Assembly: GCF_037975245.1 (NCBI RefSeq)
Contig: NC_092579.1
Coordinates: 4,984,001 to 5,048,000, forward strand
Source of the DNA: Apostichopus japonicus
Lineage: Eukaryota; Echinodermata; Holothuroidea; Aspidochirotida; Stichopodidae
Length of the DNA: 64,000 nt
Reading direction: 5' to 3'
Both the position numbers and the translations under genes were made by a program. Positions within the stretch are counted from its first letter, which is position 1, and the number at the start of each line of letters is the position of its first letter. Under the pieces are notes generated by a model that did not search any database, was not told the origin of the DNA, and worked only from the letters and a program-made list of their open reading frames with translations. Shown here one piece after another: positions 26,201 to 34,600 of the stretch.

Positions 26201-27872
26201 TCTCTCAACCTACCTAGCTCTAAATCCTGTCATTTTCACAATACTACTGTACCACAGTTATTACCAGAATGTCCCAGTGCTAACTTAATATATACATGTA
26301 CATAATTTTGTACTGTACCTGGCAACCGGTAAAAACCATATCATACATCCTTGACAAATATAGTGTACATGTGCAGGCATAGCTCAATTTCTAACTGTGA
26401 CTGTAGCTTGCTTTCAATTAAATTAGACTCACTGGTACGCCAGTGCCTCTTTCACTGCCAGTATGTTTATCCGAGCAGCATTCCACATGTACACGCGTAT
26501 TGTTCATGGAGTAAATTAAATTTCAAGTAGATAGAGGATGTACAGTATGGACAGCATCTTGCAACGTAGGTTACCATAGTCCTGAAAATAACTGCCAGCA
26601 GAATTATATTTGGTGCTTTGTTCTACAGATGGTAGTCACAAGGCGGAGTGTATAGCCTAGTGGTTAACGCCGGCGTCTCCCAGTCATGAGACCCCCGGTT
26701 CGATTCCCCTGCCGACAGCAAGGTGTGTCGTCTGGCAAGGGTGTTGTTCAATAACAACTTCCCGACATGGACGTTAAATGGATGTGTGCCGAGAGATTGG
26801 CTTCGGTCAGCTTGCGAGTCTATAAGCCTCCATGGCTTCTTTCGCGAGTTCCTGCTTGCGGGAAGATCACATATACATACATACATACATACATACATAC
26901 ATACATACAGTTGATGTCTAGACCTACAGTAATGCCAGGATCATGCTGCTTATGTGCAGTGCCAGGATGACATCAAGCATACTTATTAACTCTCAGAGCA
27001 GTATTTTGAGGTTTTTAATGCTGTCTGATACAAAAATCCCATTATCAATGCAAGACACCTGGCTTGGTTCATCAAGTGTAATAAATGAAAATGAAATGTC
27101 AAATAGTGAAGCAAAATGAGGATAATTTTCAAAAAATTTTCCCGATGCTGCAAACAAAGTATGCAAAGTGATCAGGCGACGAAATGTTCTGGTTCATATC
27201 AAATGTCTTTTAATTAATTGCTCCCTCATTTATACTGATATCCGGCCAAAAGGGCAGTGTCCTACTAGCATAATCAATTTTGATCTCATTTCTAGCGATA
27301 GTCCGTAGGTTTGGAAAAATTGCTGACAAGACTCACAGAGGCCAACAAAACTCAACAAATTGCCAACAAAACTCACAAAGTTTCAACTTCATTAAATTAC
27401 CTAGCCCCTAAAAGAAAGAAAATAGAATAACAAACTATTTTCATATAGCAAACTGATTACTTTATCTGAAAAGACACGACATACCTGAACTATGCACAAC
27501 TGCACACGATTTAAAAGACAAGTTAAATCCTTCACCATTTCCTCGTAAGCTCTTGTACTTCTCAGTTGGTTTGCCAGATGGCAGGTAATCTTTCAAAATT
27601 GCCCCTCTGGATTTCAGGTGAATCACTCCTTTCTCGACTTTTTGGCGTCTGCGTCTGTAACCTTCCCGCATGCCGGGCAGCCCGATCTGGGTCTCCTCTA
27701 AGATGTGCGAATACTTGTTGATGTGACGCTTGACGGTGTGGTATCTCGGTGTTAAGTGTATCCGCACGTTGCCCTCTTCTCTCGGGGATGCTACGAGTAA
27801 AATCCCAGCGCAAACTGCCAATCCAACCACAAATACTATAACTGCACTAAGAGGGTGCCTCCAATCTTCCAT
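5037..27872 (-). CDS. GT29 sialyltransferase, ST6GalNAc-like, complete five-exon gene
   Basis: The spliced CDS is complement(join(5037..5223, 5945..6052, 7842..8048, 11330..11465, 27485..27872)). It totals 1026 nt and encodes 341 aa; all junctions are GT-AG and in phase. GT29 enzymes move sialic acid from CMP-Neu5Ac to glycans in the Golgi. The protein looks like a type II membrane protein: short cytosolic head, hydrophobic helix at residues 9-28, basic stem, then the catalytic domain. Sialylmotif L (residues 122-172) is well preserved: SCAVVHSSG, IDSYD, VFR, and PTSGHEDDVGEKTS. Motif S (about 249-273) keeps its Cys265 and LYGF, but the usual STG is SSA. The C-terminus aligns with the ST6GalNAc pattern HYYE...DEC...HRFxTEK, yet reads KYYH (291-294), TEC (301-303) and NRPFKE (315-320). 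The His residues of motifs III and VS are therefore absent. Four N-glycosylation sequons are present. The length fits ST6GALNAC3-6. Family assignment is firm; whether it is active is doubtful. Confidence 0.92.
5224..5944 (-). other. Sialyltransferase intron 4, with duplicated donor site
   Basis: The intron has a GT-AG boundary. Immediately inside the donor side, a 39-bp unit (about 5867-5944) is tandemly duplicated. This places a second GTGAGAATTAATC donor at 5905, besides the one used at 5944. A poly-G run lies near 5440. No other feature seen. Confidence 0.7.
5945..6052 (-). CDS. Sialyltransferase exon 4: motif S
   Basis: Encodes residues 245-279 with split codons at both ends. It carries the motif S equivalent (MEFSSAFHAVLLMMDVC, then HLYGF). 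The cysteine that would pair with the motif L cysteine is present. Acceptor TTTTTACAG, donor GTGAGA. Confidence 0.92.
6053..7841 (-). other. Sialyltransferase intron 3
   Basis: Contains the inverted-repeat, tRNA-like element at 6488-6634. The rest is AT-rich intron. Open frames on both strands (for example 7259-7486) have no coding character. Confidence 0.6.
6488..6634. repeat. tRNA-like foldback element
   Basis: Arms of about 29 nt face each other: GGGATTTGAACCAGTGACCT at 6495-6514 and its near-complement around 6604-6625, with one mismatch in the central 22 bp. The arms extend outward through GCTAGA and TCTAGC. The plus strand carries two pol III B-box-like words, GGTTCGAATCCC (about 6591) and GGTTCAAATCCC (about 6613), after an A-box-like TGGTACAGCACTAGG. 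This is probably a rearranged tRNA-derived SINE rather than a functional tRNA. Confidence 0.65.
7842..8048 (-). CDS. Sialyltransferase exon 3: region between motifs L and S
   Basis: Encodes about residues 176-243. It includes two N-glycosylation sequons (NET, NIS) and the stretch RMTDGFEMAANSLFELHT, which sits where ST6GalNAc proteins have the segment before motif S. Acceptor TTTTAG, donor GTAAAT. Confidence 0.92.
8850..8877. repeat. Short perfect hairpin
   Basis: Arms AGCAGGGAGT (8850-8859) and ACTCCCTGCT (8868-8877) with an 8-nt loop. No TTTT tail or other sign of a terminator or RNA gene. Confidence 0.8.
9985..10020. repeat. Short near-perfect palindrome
   Basis: CCATGGAGTTAGAA is followed by a short AG-rich turn and its complement TTCTAACTCCATGG. 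It resembles the palindrome at 11774-11808 in style, though not in sequence. Confidence 0.85.
11330..11465 (-). CDS. Sialyltransferase exon 2: core of sialylmotif L
   Basis: Encodes residues 130-174 with split codons at both ends. It carries GSVIDSYDGVFR and PTSGHEDDVGEKTS, the conserved nucleotide-sugar-binding motif L of GT29 enzymes. Acceptor TGTAG, donor GTAACC. Confidence 0.94.
11774..11808. repeat. Palindrome with a single-base spacer
   Basis: 17-bp arms (AATCATGGAGGTAAAAC at 11774-11790 and its exact complement at 11792-11808) are separated by one A. Such tight palindromes are unstable in bacterial clones. Confidence 0.9.
12707..12925 (+). mobile_element. 5'-truncated tRNA-derived SINE
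   Basis: Begins at a B-box-like CCGGTTCGAG. It continues through the body shared with the copies at 26642 and 53455 (CTTCGGTCAGCTTGCG, GAGTTCCTGCTTGC) and ends in (ATAC)n. The tRNA A-box half is missing. Confidence 0.8.
13589..14235. mobile_element. hAT-type MITE, 647 bp, with 8-bp target duplication
   Basis: The terminal inverted repeats are CAAGGGCGGCGGAA and TTCCGCCGCCCTTG. Both flanks carry the same 8 bp, GATATATC (13581-13588 and 14236-14243). Terminal form and an 8-bp duplication are the hallmarks of hAT elements. No transposase ORF is present. The interior includes TACGCTCCGCGCCAAC, which is shared with the elements at 46065 and 60188. Confidence 0.9.
14236..15972 (-). other. Sialyltransferase intron 1, between MITE and LTR element
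   Basis: No exon or RNA gene seen. A G-rich run at about 15550-15668 contains many GGG tracts and could form G-quadruplexes on the plus strand. Several TACTGTA/TACAGTA words occur. Confidence 0.55.
15545..15670 (+). repeat. G-rich, quadruplex-prone low-complexity tract
   Basis: Repeats of GGGATGGGAGG and GGTTTGGGAGGGGG type give many GGG runs separated by 1-7 nt. Degenerate simple sequence. Confidence 0.75.
15973..17214 (+). repeat. 5' LTR
   Basis: Begins TGTAAACAGG and ends CATCCCTTACA, the canonical TG...CA form. 1242 bp, the same length as the 3' copy. A TATATA-like box lies near 16440. A GT microsatellite lies at about 16866-16882. Confidence 0.95.
17221..17238 (+). other. Candidate primer binding site
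   Basis: TGGTAGTACGAGTGGGG starts 6 nt after the 5' LTR. A TGG start fits pairing with a tRNA CCA end. I could not assign the tRNA. Confidence 0.5.
17575..18552 (+). CDS. Gag polyprotein of the gypsy element
   Basis: 325 codons. The mid region (about residues 45-230) resembles a retrotransposon gag capsid: it starts with the FVGTPTSANDPTISDWASSL type of segment and includes FYARQQRHGEKIRQYALHL. A CCHC zinc knuckle (C-x2-C-x4-H-x4-C) spans residues 286-299, CRICHFPGHIGRNC. It acts in particle assembly and RNA packaging. The TAG stop at 18550-18552 directly follows a slippery heptamer, so a fraction of ribosomes should continue into pol. ATG choice: first ATG of the open frame, after a roughly 360-nt leader. 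Confidence 0.93.
   Translation: MSLPSNNVSPQPDSAQSGGSPFPPIAYAYIPIDHRIPIFVGTPTSANDPTISDWASSLRAALKAWKTPLDQQVELTLRYLGGVAKREVLVLEPCQRSSVEQIITYLKNIYGDKTPRVTLMGQFYARQQRHGEKIRQYALHLQELLQRVETNYPGTLLGKDKVLRDRFVEGLVSHALKTDLRKELRKKAGLTFSEIRDEALELEGEMGAEMNATNVDVIGATNQQVQGQPSELQKWQQTMEAAFLTMQKQMSELQATLTQPRSWQNRGTTYGPRPTDRFTNDGKPICRICHFPGHIGRNCRQGRTETGRVPRAPASGQHQGTGSPN
18429..22835 (+). CDS. Pol polyprotein (protease, RT, RNase H, integrase)
   Basis: The open frame has 1468 codons and lies in the -1 frame relative to gag; the functional start is probably the frameshift at about 18549 rather than the ATG at 18429. Aspartic protease: DTGS at residue 92. Reverse transcriptase: YLDD at 558-561, with upstream DYRRLN and FGLCNAP. 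RNase H: YTDAS from 714, TDHNPL later. Integrase: HHCC zinc domain, then the D,D35E triad at 1036, 1092 and 1128. The tail has a GPY/F-like module (about 1220-1290) without a clear chromodomain. No stop or frameshift interrupts it. It would copy and insert the element. It supplies no host function I can see. Confidence 0.95.
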   Translation: MQNLSLSRAYWSQLQARKDRNRESSSSPCQWATSRYWVPKLVWSTVGSQTVDKDRIDPGSNQRLQTEQSRIVGDYMLLDIAIEGIPATSLIDTGSQVTTLSEKFFKQHLMDQGVTVGPITWLKLTAANGLDVPFSGCVEVNLNISGITIHTVALLVPREPLPGVPCLLGMNTIRQCNRELFQSQDPAFRQQFIQNPHHAVLLQVIQQVRDSVDQDPEGRVGKVVVPRGRSVVVKARSETLVEGFCILDEEITCDRILLESPPDQQNHLPKGLWVAKSLSRIDNHTTQVRIMNTGTEDIYLRKGTPLGFLYKVNMLPSGPTLDLQQTGPNTLQVGIMEQQATLSEDIPPESDFLSKVHVEAENLTSDQQNKLQQFLKKHQEVFSKHDNDYGCTTTVTHTIPTGDEAPSRERHRMIPPKLYQEVKSQLQAMLENGVVRESYSPWAAPIVLVKKKDGSLRFCVDYRRLNDKTRKDAYPLPRIEESLNALGKAKLFSTLDLASGYWQVAMNPDDRSKTAFTTPMGLYEFNRMPFGLCNAPATFQRLMEGCLGDLNYESVLLYLDDIIVFSPDFDSHLDRLGVVLRRLHQHGLKAKPSKCHLFQSSVNYLGHIVSAEGIGTDPDKCKAVKEWPTPITVKDVRCFLGLAGFYRRFIKDFSKIATPLYQLTRVPKKGASKAPKQTFEWTPSCEAAFQTIKAHLLSPPILAYADHNLPFRLYTDASNMGLGAVLTQLQEGQERVIAYASRSLRDSEKNDQNYSAFKLEFLAVTWAVTQKFKDYLLGSEFTIYTDHNPLVYLSTANLGAVEQRWAARLANYRFTVVYKPGKLNTNADALSRMPGQPTTPADGNYDSDGDVYPSFHLQQNATTLPSSTEQGKWGMDTLPGHSIEELREQQHSDPDIQEIIDYLKLPERPPLEGKSETLRLLLMQWNALKIVDGCLYRVISSGPQLESLRQFVVPKGMRREILQNLHDQAGHFGIARTLAMIKQRFYWPNLERDVKQHCENCTRCSLAKPPTNNVRAPLKSIRTSAPLELVAVDFLKLDRSSDGYENVLVITDHFSKFSQAIPTRDQTAVTTARALWQHFFIRYGCPARILSDQGANFESCLISELCQLYNVQKSRTTPYHPQGNGQCERFNRTLLNMIRSLSDEQKKYWPAYLPELTYLYNNTPHSSTGYAPFYLMFGRHGRLPIDLIVKTDDHQETEISTEWVQNHWQRLHQAHRQAKAECQRAADKQKKYYDRKARTMPLSRGERVLIKKRNRRGLRKTDDFWQAVPHIVVDQPNPDIPVYKVKPEHGDGKEKMLHRNALKPCMVTVDYDTWEEPNEQLDDHGTRQAALGVYPADVTPVIQLPVIQSQPSSLQTNPPAVEQSMPVLPNRPERELENSAIAREITTSEPPVTSPLCSPVPSIAPQTERHSPPILRRSIRIRGIPPEEPQGVQIIQCPNLQPVVITMSWLEAGLETARSTDYFKHLLK
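18543..18591 (+). promoter_or_regulatory. Programmed -1 frameshift signal at the gag-pol junction
   Basis: The heptamer C CCA AAC (18543-18549) fits the X XXY YYZ rule and is in the gag frame, right before the TAG stop. Slipping back one base continues directly into the pol frame. About 7 nt downstream an 8-bp stem, CCACTGTT (18559-18566) with AACAGTGG (18575-18582), is extended by GGT (18556-18558) with ACC (18589-18591) across a bulge. Confidence 0.85.
22836..23254 (+). other. 3' internal region of the gypsy element with polypurine tract
   Basis: 419 nt between pol and the 3' LTR. The purine-rich AAAGCAGGGTGGGA at 23241-23254 touches the LTR and is the likely plus-strand primer. A 68-codon open frame (23014-23220) ends in a Cys-rich hydrophobic stretch; I do not take it as an env gene. 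Confidence 0.75.
23255..24496 (+). repeat. 3' LTR
   Basis: 1242 bp, beginning TGTAAACAGG and ending TTACA, as the 5' LTR does. The open frames inside translate identically to those in the 5' copy. Confidence 0.95.
24501..26641 (-). other. Sialyltransferase intron 1, proximal part
   Basis: No exon seen. Holds the 157-bp tandem duplication at 25866-26178 and homopolymer runs near 24950. Confidence 0.55.
25866..26178. repeat. Two-copy tandem duplication, about 157 bp
   Basis: Both copies start TCTAGCTTTTATTTCCAAG (25866 and 26023) and end in a C run after CACTTGTTTCCCCCTG. They differ by a few substitutions and a short insertion (CTTGGAAATGTAAATT region) in the second. Confidence 0.9.
26642..26910 (+). 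mobile_element. tRNA-derived SINE, full head
   Basis: The head has A-box-like TAGCCTAGTGGTTAACG (about 26655) and B-box GGTTCGATTCC (about 26698), about 45 bp apart. The body shares CTTCGGTCAGCTTGCGAG and GCGAGTTCCTGCTTGCG with the copies at 12707 and 53455. It ends in an (ATAC)n tract at 26876-26908. The tRNA fold is too degenerate to be a functional tRNA gene. Confidence 0.88.
27485..27872 (-). CDS. Sialyltransferase exon 1: start codon, membrane anchor, stem
   Basis: Encodes residues 1-129 plus one base. The ATG (27870-27872) is preceded on the minus strand by an acceptor-like CTGTAG four bases upstream, so an untranslated exon probably precedes it. Hydrophobic helix at 9-28, then an Arg/Lys-rich stem and the beginning of motif L (SCAVVHSSG). 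Donor CAG|GTATGT. Confidence 0.93.
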
Positions 27873-30148
27873 CGTACTACAGTAAGAGGAAAAGGAAAAG
27901 GATTTTTTTTTTTAAAACTGATGATATGCACCTACACTCTTTAAAGTGTAACCTTGCATTTGAAGTACTGTAATTAATGAACCGGTTCACAGACTGCAAA
28001 GTATAGGATTATTATAACTGGTCTGGAAATTTGAAATAGCAATAAAATTCACTTCAACAAAATTTCTCCACATGCAGTCACTATGTTACTTAAGAGAAAA
28101 TGAAAGTAAAACCTCAATACATGCTGAAATCATCTGTAAATTTTTTCCATAAATCTAAAATCATGAGGGTAAACTCCTTCTACAGTACCAGTTACTCGCA
28201 TATAAATATTCAAATAGTATTCAAATAATTATTATTATTTAAACATTTCTAAAGCGCACATATATATGTAAAAACATAAGCTATGGCGCTGTGCAAACTT
28301 AAAAGAGTAAAGGTATAAAACTTAACGAAAATTAAGAAACCAAGTTAATCATAAGAAAGAGGGAAAAATCTTAAAAAAAGATAACCCTAAAAGACTATAC
28401 AAATCCAATAACGATGGAGAAAATGAAGGCAGTATATACGATGCCACAAGATCAGAAAATAGGATAAAACAATAGTAAATACATTACATATGCAGCAAAA
28501 GAATAGTTTGCATGCTAACATTAGCTGAAGATCATACTGCATGTACCTAAGCTGACCTTTGACCTCCACCTAAAACATCAAAGAGGTTCTACATATCTTG
28601 GGAAGTCAAATCAGCAAATGTTTCACATCTTCATTGAGAAGTGACCTTTAGAAATTTCATAGGGTTTGACTTCTGCAAACCTTAAATGAGCTTTCACCTA
28701 TTGTATACCAAATTGTGGAGCAATTTGACTCATTTGGATTTAATCTACCATGCATTTAATTTATTTTGAAGGTAAAGCTCTCAAGATAAAGTTCTTTTGA
28801 TATGTTGACATTTGGACCTTTGCTGACCCCAAATGACCTTTCACTTCCACCCAAAATAATAGGGTTCTTGTACTCACTATAAGAAAGACACATGTCCGCC
28901 AAATATAAGCTATGTGAAGTAACCTATCTTAGGATATCATGTTTACAAAGTTTGTGTTTATTAGGGTTACTGAGTGTGACCTTTGATGACGCCAAATGAC
29001 CTTTGACCTCTACTAACAACAACAAGGCTTTTGTACTCATTGTAGGGGAGCTACAGGCAAAATATATGACAGCCAATAACTTTCCTATCTGGAAATATAG
29101 TGTTAACAAGAATTTCAAGTTTTGATCCCTGGTGACCTTAAATGAATTCTGACCTACACCAACTTGTGCAAAAACTTAACACTACTGTACATAAGTCTGT
29201 CTTATTTGTTGATTTAAACGATTTGATTTAATGTGTCTTTATTGACACTTCCTTAAGTATTCCCAGTTGACTTACCTTTTGAAACCTGTTGATTGTGTCA
29301 CTAAACTTTTAAATGCCTTTTTCTTTATTGCATTTAATTGCTTTTCTTTTCATTGCAATTTATGTATCATAACTTTTTATAATCTCCTATTTATAAATTG
29401 TATTTTATGCTGTTTTTACTGGAATAAAGAAAACTGAGCTGAAACCTGCCAAGCATATATGACCCTTGACCTCCACCAAAACAATAGGGTGCTTGTAACT
29501 AACTTTGGGGGAAGTGACATGCCAAATAAAATATGAGAGCTTCAGAGGTATATAATACCTATCTTGAGATATCATGTTTACAAGCTAGGGCATCACATGT
29601 ATGCACACACCAATTGCCTATGTTACTTGCCTGCCTGTGGCAAGTATCCAATATAAATCACCCTTTGCTCAGAGTATAGTTCTGACTGAGAGAGCAATGT
29701 TCAGTAGAAAGGAACATGTATAGGCCTAGCCTGGTACAACTAATCAAACTTAGTCCAAGCCCTGTTGCTGTTGGCTACAGTACTGTTTTCGTTTAAACTC
29801 CTGTATCAAATCGAAGAAAGAAAAGTCAACGGATTCTATTATTTTCTATGAATTGTCTACAGTTGTGTTCTTATACGATGCATGGACATGAACAGAATCA
29901 GACTCCTTTTGTGGTTAAAAAGATCGTTGATAATCGCATAATGTCGCAGCAAACTGGAGCCTAGTGTAGACTTGGGAGAGCTGTTGTTAGCGAGAATATT
30001 CTAAGAGACTGAGGACAGTATGCATTTAGTTGTTCTTATTCTACACCTGAAAGGAATACATGGATTTTTATCCCATTAAACAATTAAAACACTTTGAATT
30101 GTTGCGTAGAACATCGCATGTTGTGTATAGTCAGTATTGCGAAGTTCG
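27873..30148 (-). other. Probable 5' intron of the sialyltransferase, repeat-rich
   Basis: No coding exon seen. 28235-28570 carries a reversed tail with (ATT)n and GCGC words typical of L2/CR1-like 3' ends. 28550-29560 is a diverged repeat rich in TGACCTTTGACCT-like words. The remainder is plain AT-rich sequence. Confidence 0.5.
28550..29560. repeat. Diverged repeat with recurrent TGACCTTTGACCT words
   Basis: Similar segments recur about every 120-250 bp: CCTTTGACCTCCACC followed by AACAATAGGGT(T/G)CTTGTA and a later GATATCATGTTTACAA. Two copies contain an exact nuclear-receptor DR1 sequence (28553-28565 and 28997-29009). Boundaries are unclear. Confidence 0.6.
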
Positions 30149-30612
30149 GAACACTGCGAAGTTCGGACACCCTTAGAAATACACGATTTCACCATGACAA
30201 CCTACAGGAAGAGCCAAATTCACCAAAAAGTTTGAAGCTACAGTTATTTTCTCTCCAAAATGACCCGTGTGCAAGAAAGTACTTACATATTTGTCAATAA
30301 AATGACGGAGATCTATGAAGTCTGTTATAATTACTGAAAGAGCAACTGCGCTACCAATTTTATCACCAGCGCCACACTGTGGGTTGGGTGTCCGAACTTT
30401 GCAATACTCTAGCAAAGAAATACCAGTTCCACAATCACGAAGAATCTTCTTGGAATACAAAGTGAAAACAGTTTGCAGGAAAGAAAGTTTGACCGTGTAT
30501 CGTAACATAACACAATTCTCCCACCATATCAAGTATATTTTCAGGTGATTTAGACCAGAAGATATAGTTTTGGGGTGTTTTAAGGCTTAGGTGTCCGAAC
30601 TTCGAAGTGTCC
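30149..30612. mobile_element. Terminal-inverted-repeat MITE, about 464 bp, superfamily unclear
   Basis: The ends share CGAAGTTCGGACACC in opposite orientation (left about 30157-30171, right about 30590-30605). Extra copies of GCGAAGTTCGG (30139) and GTCCGAACTTTGC (30391) lie nearby in both orientations. No clear target duplication. The 119-codon minus-strand frame inside resembles no transposase I know. Confidence 0.65.
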
Positions 30613-31402
30613 ATGCTACTACTGTACTACAATGTTCTAGTTCTACTATTCATTGAATTGAGTTGATGATTTTATACGTTGTTTATACAATGTTAAACAT
30701 TTTTCTCAAAGTTGATGCATTCTATACAAATTTATTTGATTGTCTATATCCCAGGATTTTGTACAATTTAGTTAAATTGTACATAGGCCTAGGCCTATCC
30801 AAGTATCTTGTACTGTAGAATAGTTTGGTTTGCTAAGTAAGCTATTGCAGAATGTTGTACTCCATGACAATTTGTAATGCAGAGGTGCCCAAACTTTTAT
30901 GCTTACCACCCAGGATCTTTTGACTCATGAGGCCCTAGTCTGTACCATGAGGTATGAGTCGACCCACAACTTACTGCCATTTGGCCTACTCAGAAAAAAT
31001 ATGAATTTGAATAAGCCAAAAAGGAATACTGTACACCATATTCATACAGGAAAGCTATCTTGGATTATGGCCTAGTACTGGTCCATGTTAAAAGAAAAAA
31101 CTGCATAGGCCTAATCGATCTCCGCCGACAAGCGTCATAAACTGTTGAAAAATTTCCGAAGTCTGGAGTACCCACACAAATTGAAGTTAGTGCTAAAGTT
31201 ACACATCGGTCTCTCCATAATGTAGCCTGTACTGTAGCTTGAACCTACTTGGTAACGTTACGAAATTAGGCCTAGCCGAGGCAGTTGAATTTAAGTAGGC
31301 CTAGGCCGGGCTACTTGTTTTTACTAGTTTTAGGCATGCTGTAGTATTTACTGAAAGCTAATCATAACACGTAAGGAAATGCTGAAAAGGTTTACTTTAC
31401 CT

Positions 31403-31470
31403 CTAGAGATCCTTTTGTCTCAGTTCGATGGACTTTTTCGTTTCACGTTGATATTTTGCTGCATTCACAT
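31403..31470 (-). other. Possible untranslated first exon of the sialyltransferase
   Basis: On the minus strand a good donor, CTAGAG|GTAAAG, ends at 31403, and the region up to about 31600 is richer in CG dinucleotides than its surroundings. An upstream exon is required by the acceptor next to the ATG at 27872. This assignment is inference; the 5' edge is arbitrary. Confidence 0.3.
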
Positions 31471-31689
31471 GTAGGCCAATGCAGCTTTCCTGGTACTCTG
31501 TTGCAGTTGCCATGTGCATAAACGTGTTCACCAAATAATGGTGGCGTACTACTCGAAATGCTTACATAAAGTTTCCACCAATCGCCTGCGATCCTGGGGA
31601 CTTATGCGTCATAACGGCAGCATGCTAAAAACACACATATGCTCTCGACATATTCAATATTTCTATATTACAATACTGTTTAGCGGAGT

Positions 31690-34600
31690 CTGAATTTGAT
31701 GTTTTGGTTTACAAATTGGGAAATGGGATTTGGTTCTGTTCTTCTAGTTTCGAATTCTCTGCGTTCACCATGGCTGCATTGCACTGATGATTGGGTTCAA
31801 GTTCACCTCTCTCAATATGGGAAAACTTTGTCATATGATGAGTACCACTCTCACCCGTGGGATGGGGATGTGGCTGGTCCTCTTTTTACTTCTGGGATGC
31901 AACACGCTCCCCCCCCCCCCAAAAAAAAAAAATTGAGGGTCATCCCCCATCAAACAGAATCTTGGTTAAGGGAGGACATTGATAGTGCTGAGGTTTCTTA
32001 CCCGGGGTATGTTGTGTATCGTCAGAACAGGAGGGATACTCATAATGGAATTGGTGGGTGAGTTTTACTGTATGTTGGGGATGATATTGTAAGTGTTGAG
32101 AAATGTCAGTTGCAAGGCTCTTTTTTAAATTCTGTCTGGTGCGAGTTGTCCACGTGCCCACAACTCTAAGAGGTCCAGTAATGTTATAACTATTGGCGTT
32201 GTTAACCGTTCTCCTGACAGCAGGGAAGATAACGATGTCTAGTGTTTGATTCAATTATAGAAAGGCTGCTAAAGATGATGTTGTTATAATGGGCGGCTTT
32301 AATTTTCCTGACCTTAATTGGATAGATGGTTCCGGTAGTAGGAAGGGTAGTAACTTTCTAGATGTTGTGCAAGATTGCTTTTCACATCAGCATGTTACTT
32401 TCCCTACTAGGGGGGATACCATCCTGGATCTTGTTTTGAGTTCTGATCCAAGCAATGTTGTTGATTTGGAGGGTCTAGGACAACTATAGAAACTAGCGAT
32501 CATGATATACTAGCATTCGATGTATTTGCAAAGTTGTAAATTCTGTTGGAAAAAGTCCCTGATTTTTCGGGATCAGATACAGGGGGGTTGAAATTTTACT
32601 AAAGGGTACCGATTGGATTAATTTGTTTACAGATATGAGTGCTTCTCAATCTTGAATTTGTTTAGCTGATAAGTTAGAGTTCATTATGGAAAATCCTGTT
32701 CCATGGAAGAATCGTCGTCGTAAAAGCAGTATGCCTTCCTGGATGAATAAGAATTTAGATGTGCAATAAGGCAAAAACGTAGAATGTGGAAGTTGTTTAG
32801 GAGGACTAATTCTGAATCTCTTTTGGCCAAGTTTAAAGTTCATCAGCCGAAGGTAGAACGTATAGTCTCTGATGCAAAATTGTATTTCGAAAATGACATC
32901 GCCCTAAACATTAAGGATAACCCAAAGGCCTTCTTTTCTTATGTCAGGTCAAAGCAGAAAGTTAAAGATGCAATTGTTTCTCTTAGGGCACCACAGGCAG
33001 ATAATAAAGTTACTGATAGTCAGGATATCTTGCAGATCTTTTGAATAACTATTTTGTGTCGGTTTTTACAAGGGAAGATATGAGTAGCATTCCAGATTTT
33101 CAGGGGGGATATGATATAGTCCTAAACTAGATTTTTTTTTTATCGGATATGGTTGTCTTAAAGGAGCTACTTCGTCAAATGTTTCTAAAGCTTCTGGACC
33201 TGATGCAATCCATCCGTATTTGTTGAAGAATTTTGCACGCCTTTTCTGCGCTCCACTCTCATTGTTTTTTTGTTGTTGTAAATTTGTGAATGAAGGTTAG
33301 GCCTATGTTCCTAAGGACTGGAGATGTGCTAATATTACCCCAATTTTCAAGAAGGCTGATAAGTCTAAGCCCTGTAATTATAGGCCTGTTCAGTGGCGTA
33401 GGAATGTACTTTTGAGTGGGGGGGGGGGGGGCTGAAGACTGATGGCCGGCCTGGGGGAGGGGTTTAAGGGGAGGGGGTGTCCCCCTCCCCTTTGAAATTT
33501 TTTGCATTTCCAGGTAGCCTCAGATGCAATTTGGTGCAATATAGCACACTTCAACACCGACTCCATTTTGTAAACTTAATTTTGTATTTTCACCTGGCCT
33601 TAGATGCAATTTGGTGCTCCAAATGAGATTTTTTTTCTCATTTGGAAATGAAAAAGGGGTTTTCTGACTTGCGAAGCGGGGGGGGGGCGGAATGATACTT
33701 CCGCCCCTCCACATTTTTCACTGGGGGGGGGGGCTGGTGCCCCCAGCCCCCCGGTTCCTACGCCCTTGGGCCTGTTAGTCTCACTAGTGTTGTTTGTAAC
33801 GTTACGGAGCCTATTTTTAAAAAGTGTATTGTCGGTCACTTCAGCAGTCAGTCTTTGTTCAGAGAGTCTCAACGTGGTTTTTGTCAAAAAAAGTCTTGTC
33901 TCACTAATATTTTTGAGTTTATGGAAGATGTAACAAGCTCACTAAATAGGCAGAAGTCTGTATATGTTGTGTTCCTGGATTTCCAGAAAGCCTTTGATAA
34001 AGTTCCCCACCAGCATCTTTTACTTAGGCTGAAGAGTATGGGTGTCAATGGGAATTTACTGTCTTGGATCGAGAATTGGTTTGGTAATAGGAAACGTAGG
34101 GTGGTAATTAAAGGCTGTGCTTCTTCTTGGCAGGACGTAACTAGTGGTGTTCCACAAGGGTCTGTTTTGGGTCCCTTGTTGTTTGTTGCCTATATAAATG
34201 AAATTGACAGAGATATTTTGTGTACAACTGAGAAGTTTGCTGATGTCATCAAATTGTATTCTGAGGTCTCTTCCAAAAGCGATTCTGAGAAATTTCAAAC
34301 GGATTTGGATGTTTTTTCCTGGTCTCAGGGATGGCAAATGCTTTTTAATATTAATAAATAAAAAGTGATGCATATTGGTAGTAGTAACCAAAAGTACACG
34401 TACAATCTTAATGGTGTGGGGTTAAAGGAGGTATTTGTTGAAAGAGACCTAGGTATCTACATTGAATCATCTCTGCAACCTTCTAAACATTGTCTCGAAG
34501 CTTCTAAATGAGATAATAGGGTTTTAGGTATGATCAAGAGGAACTGCAGTTTTCTGAAAGAGCACATGGTAGTTAGGCTTTTTAAGCAGTTGGTTAGGCC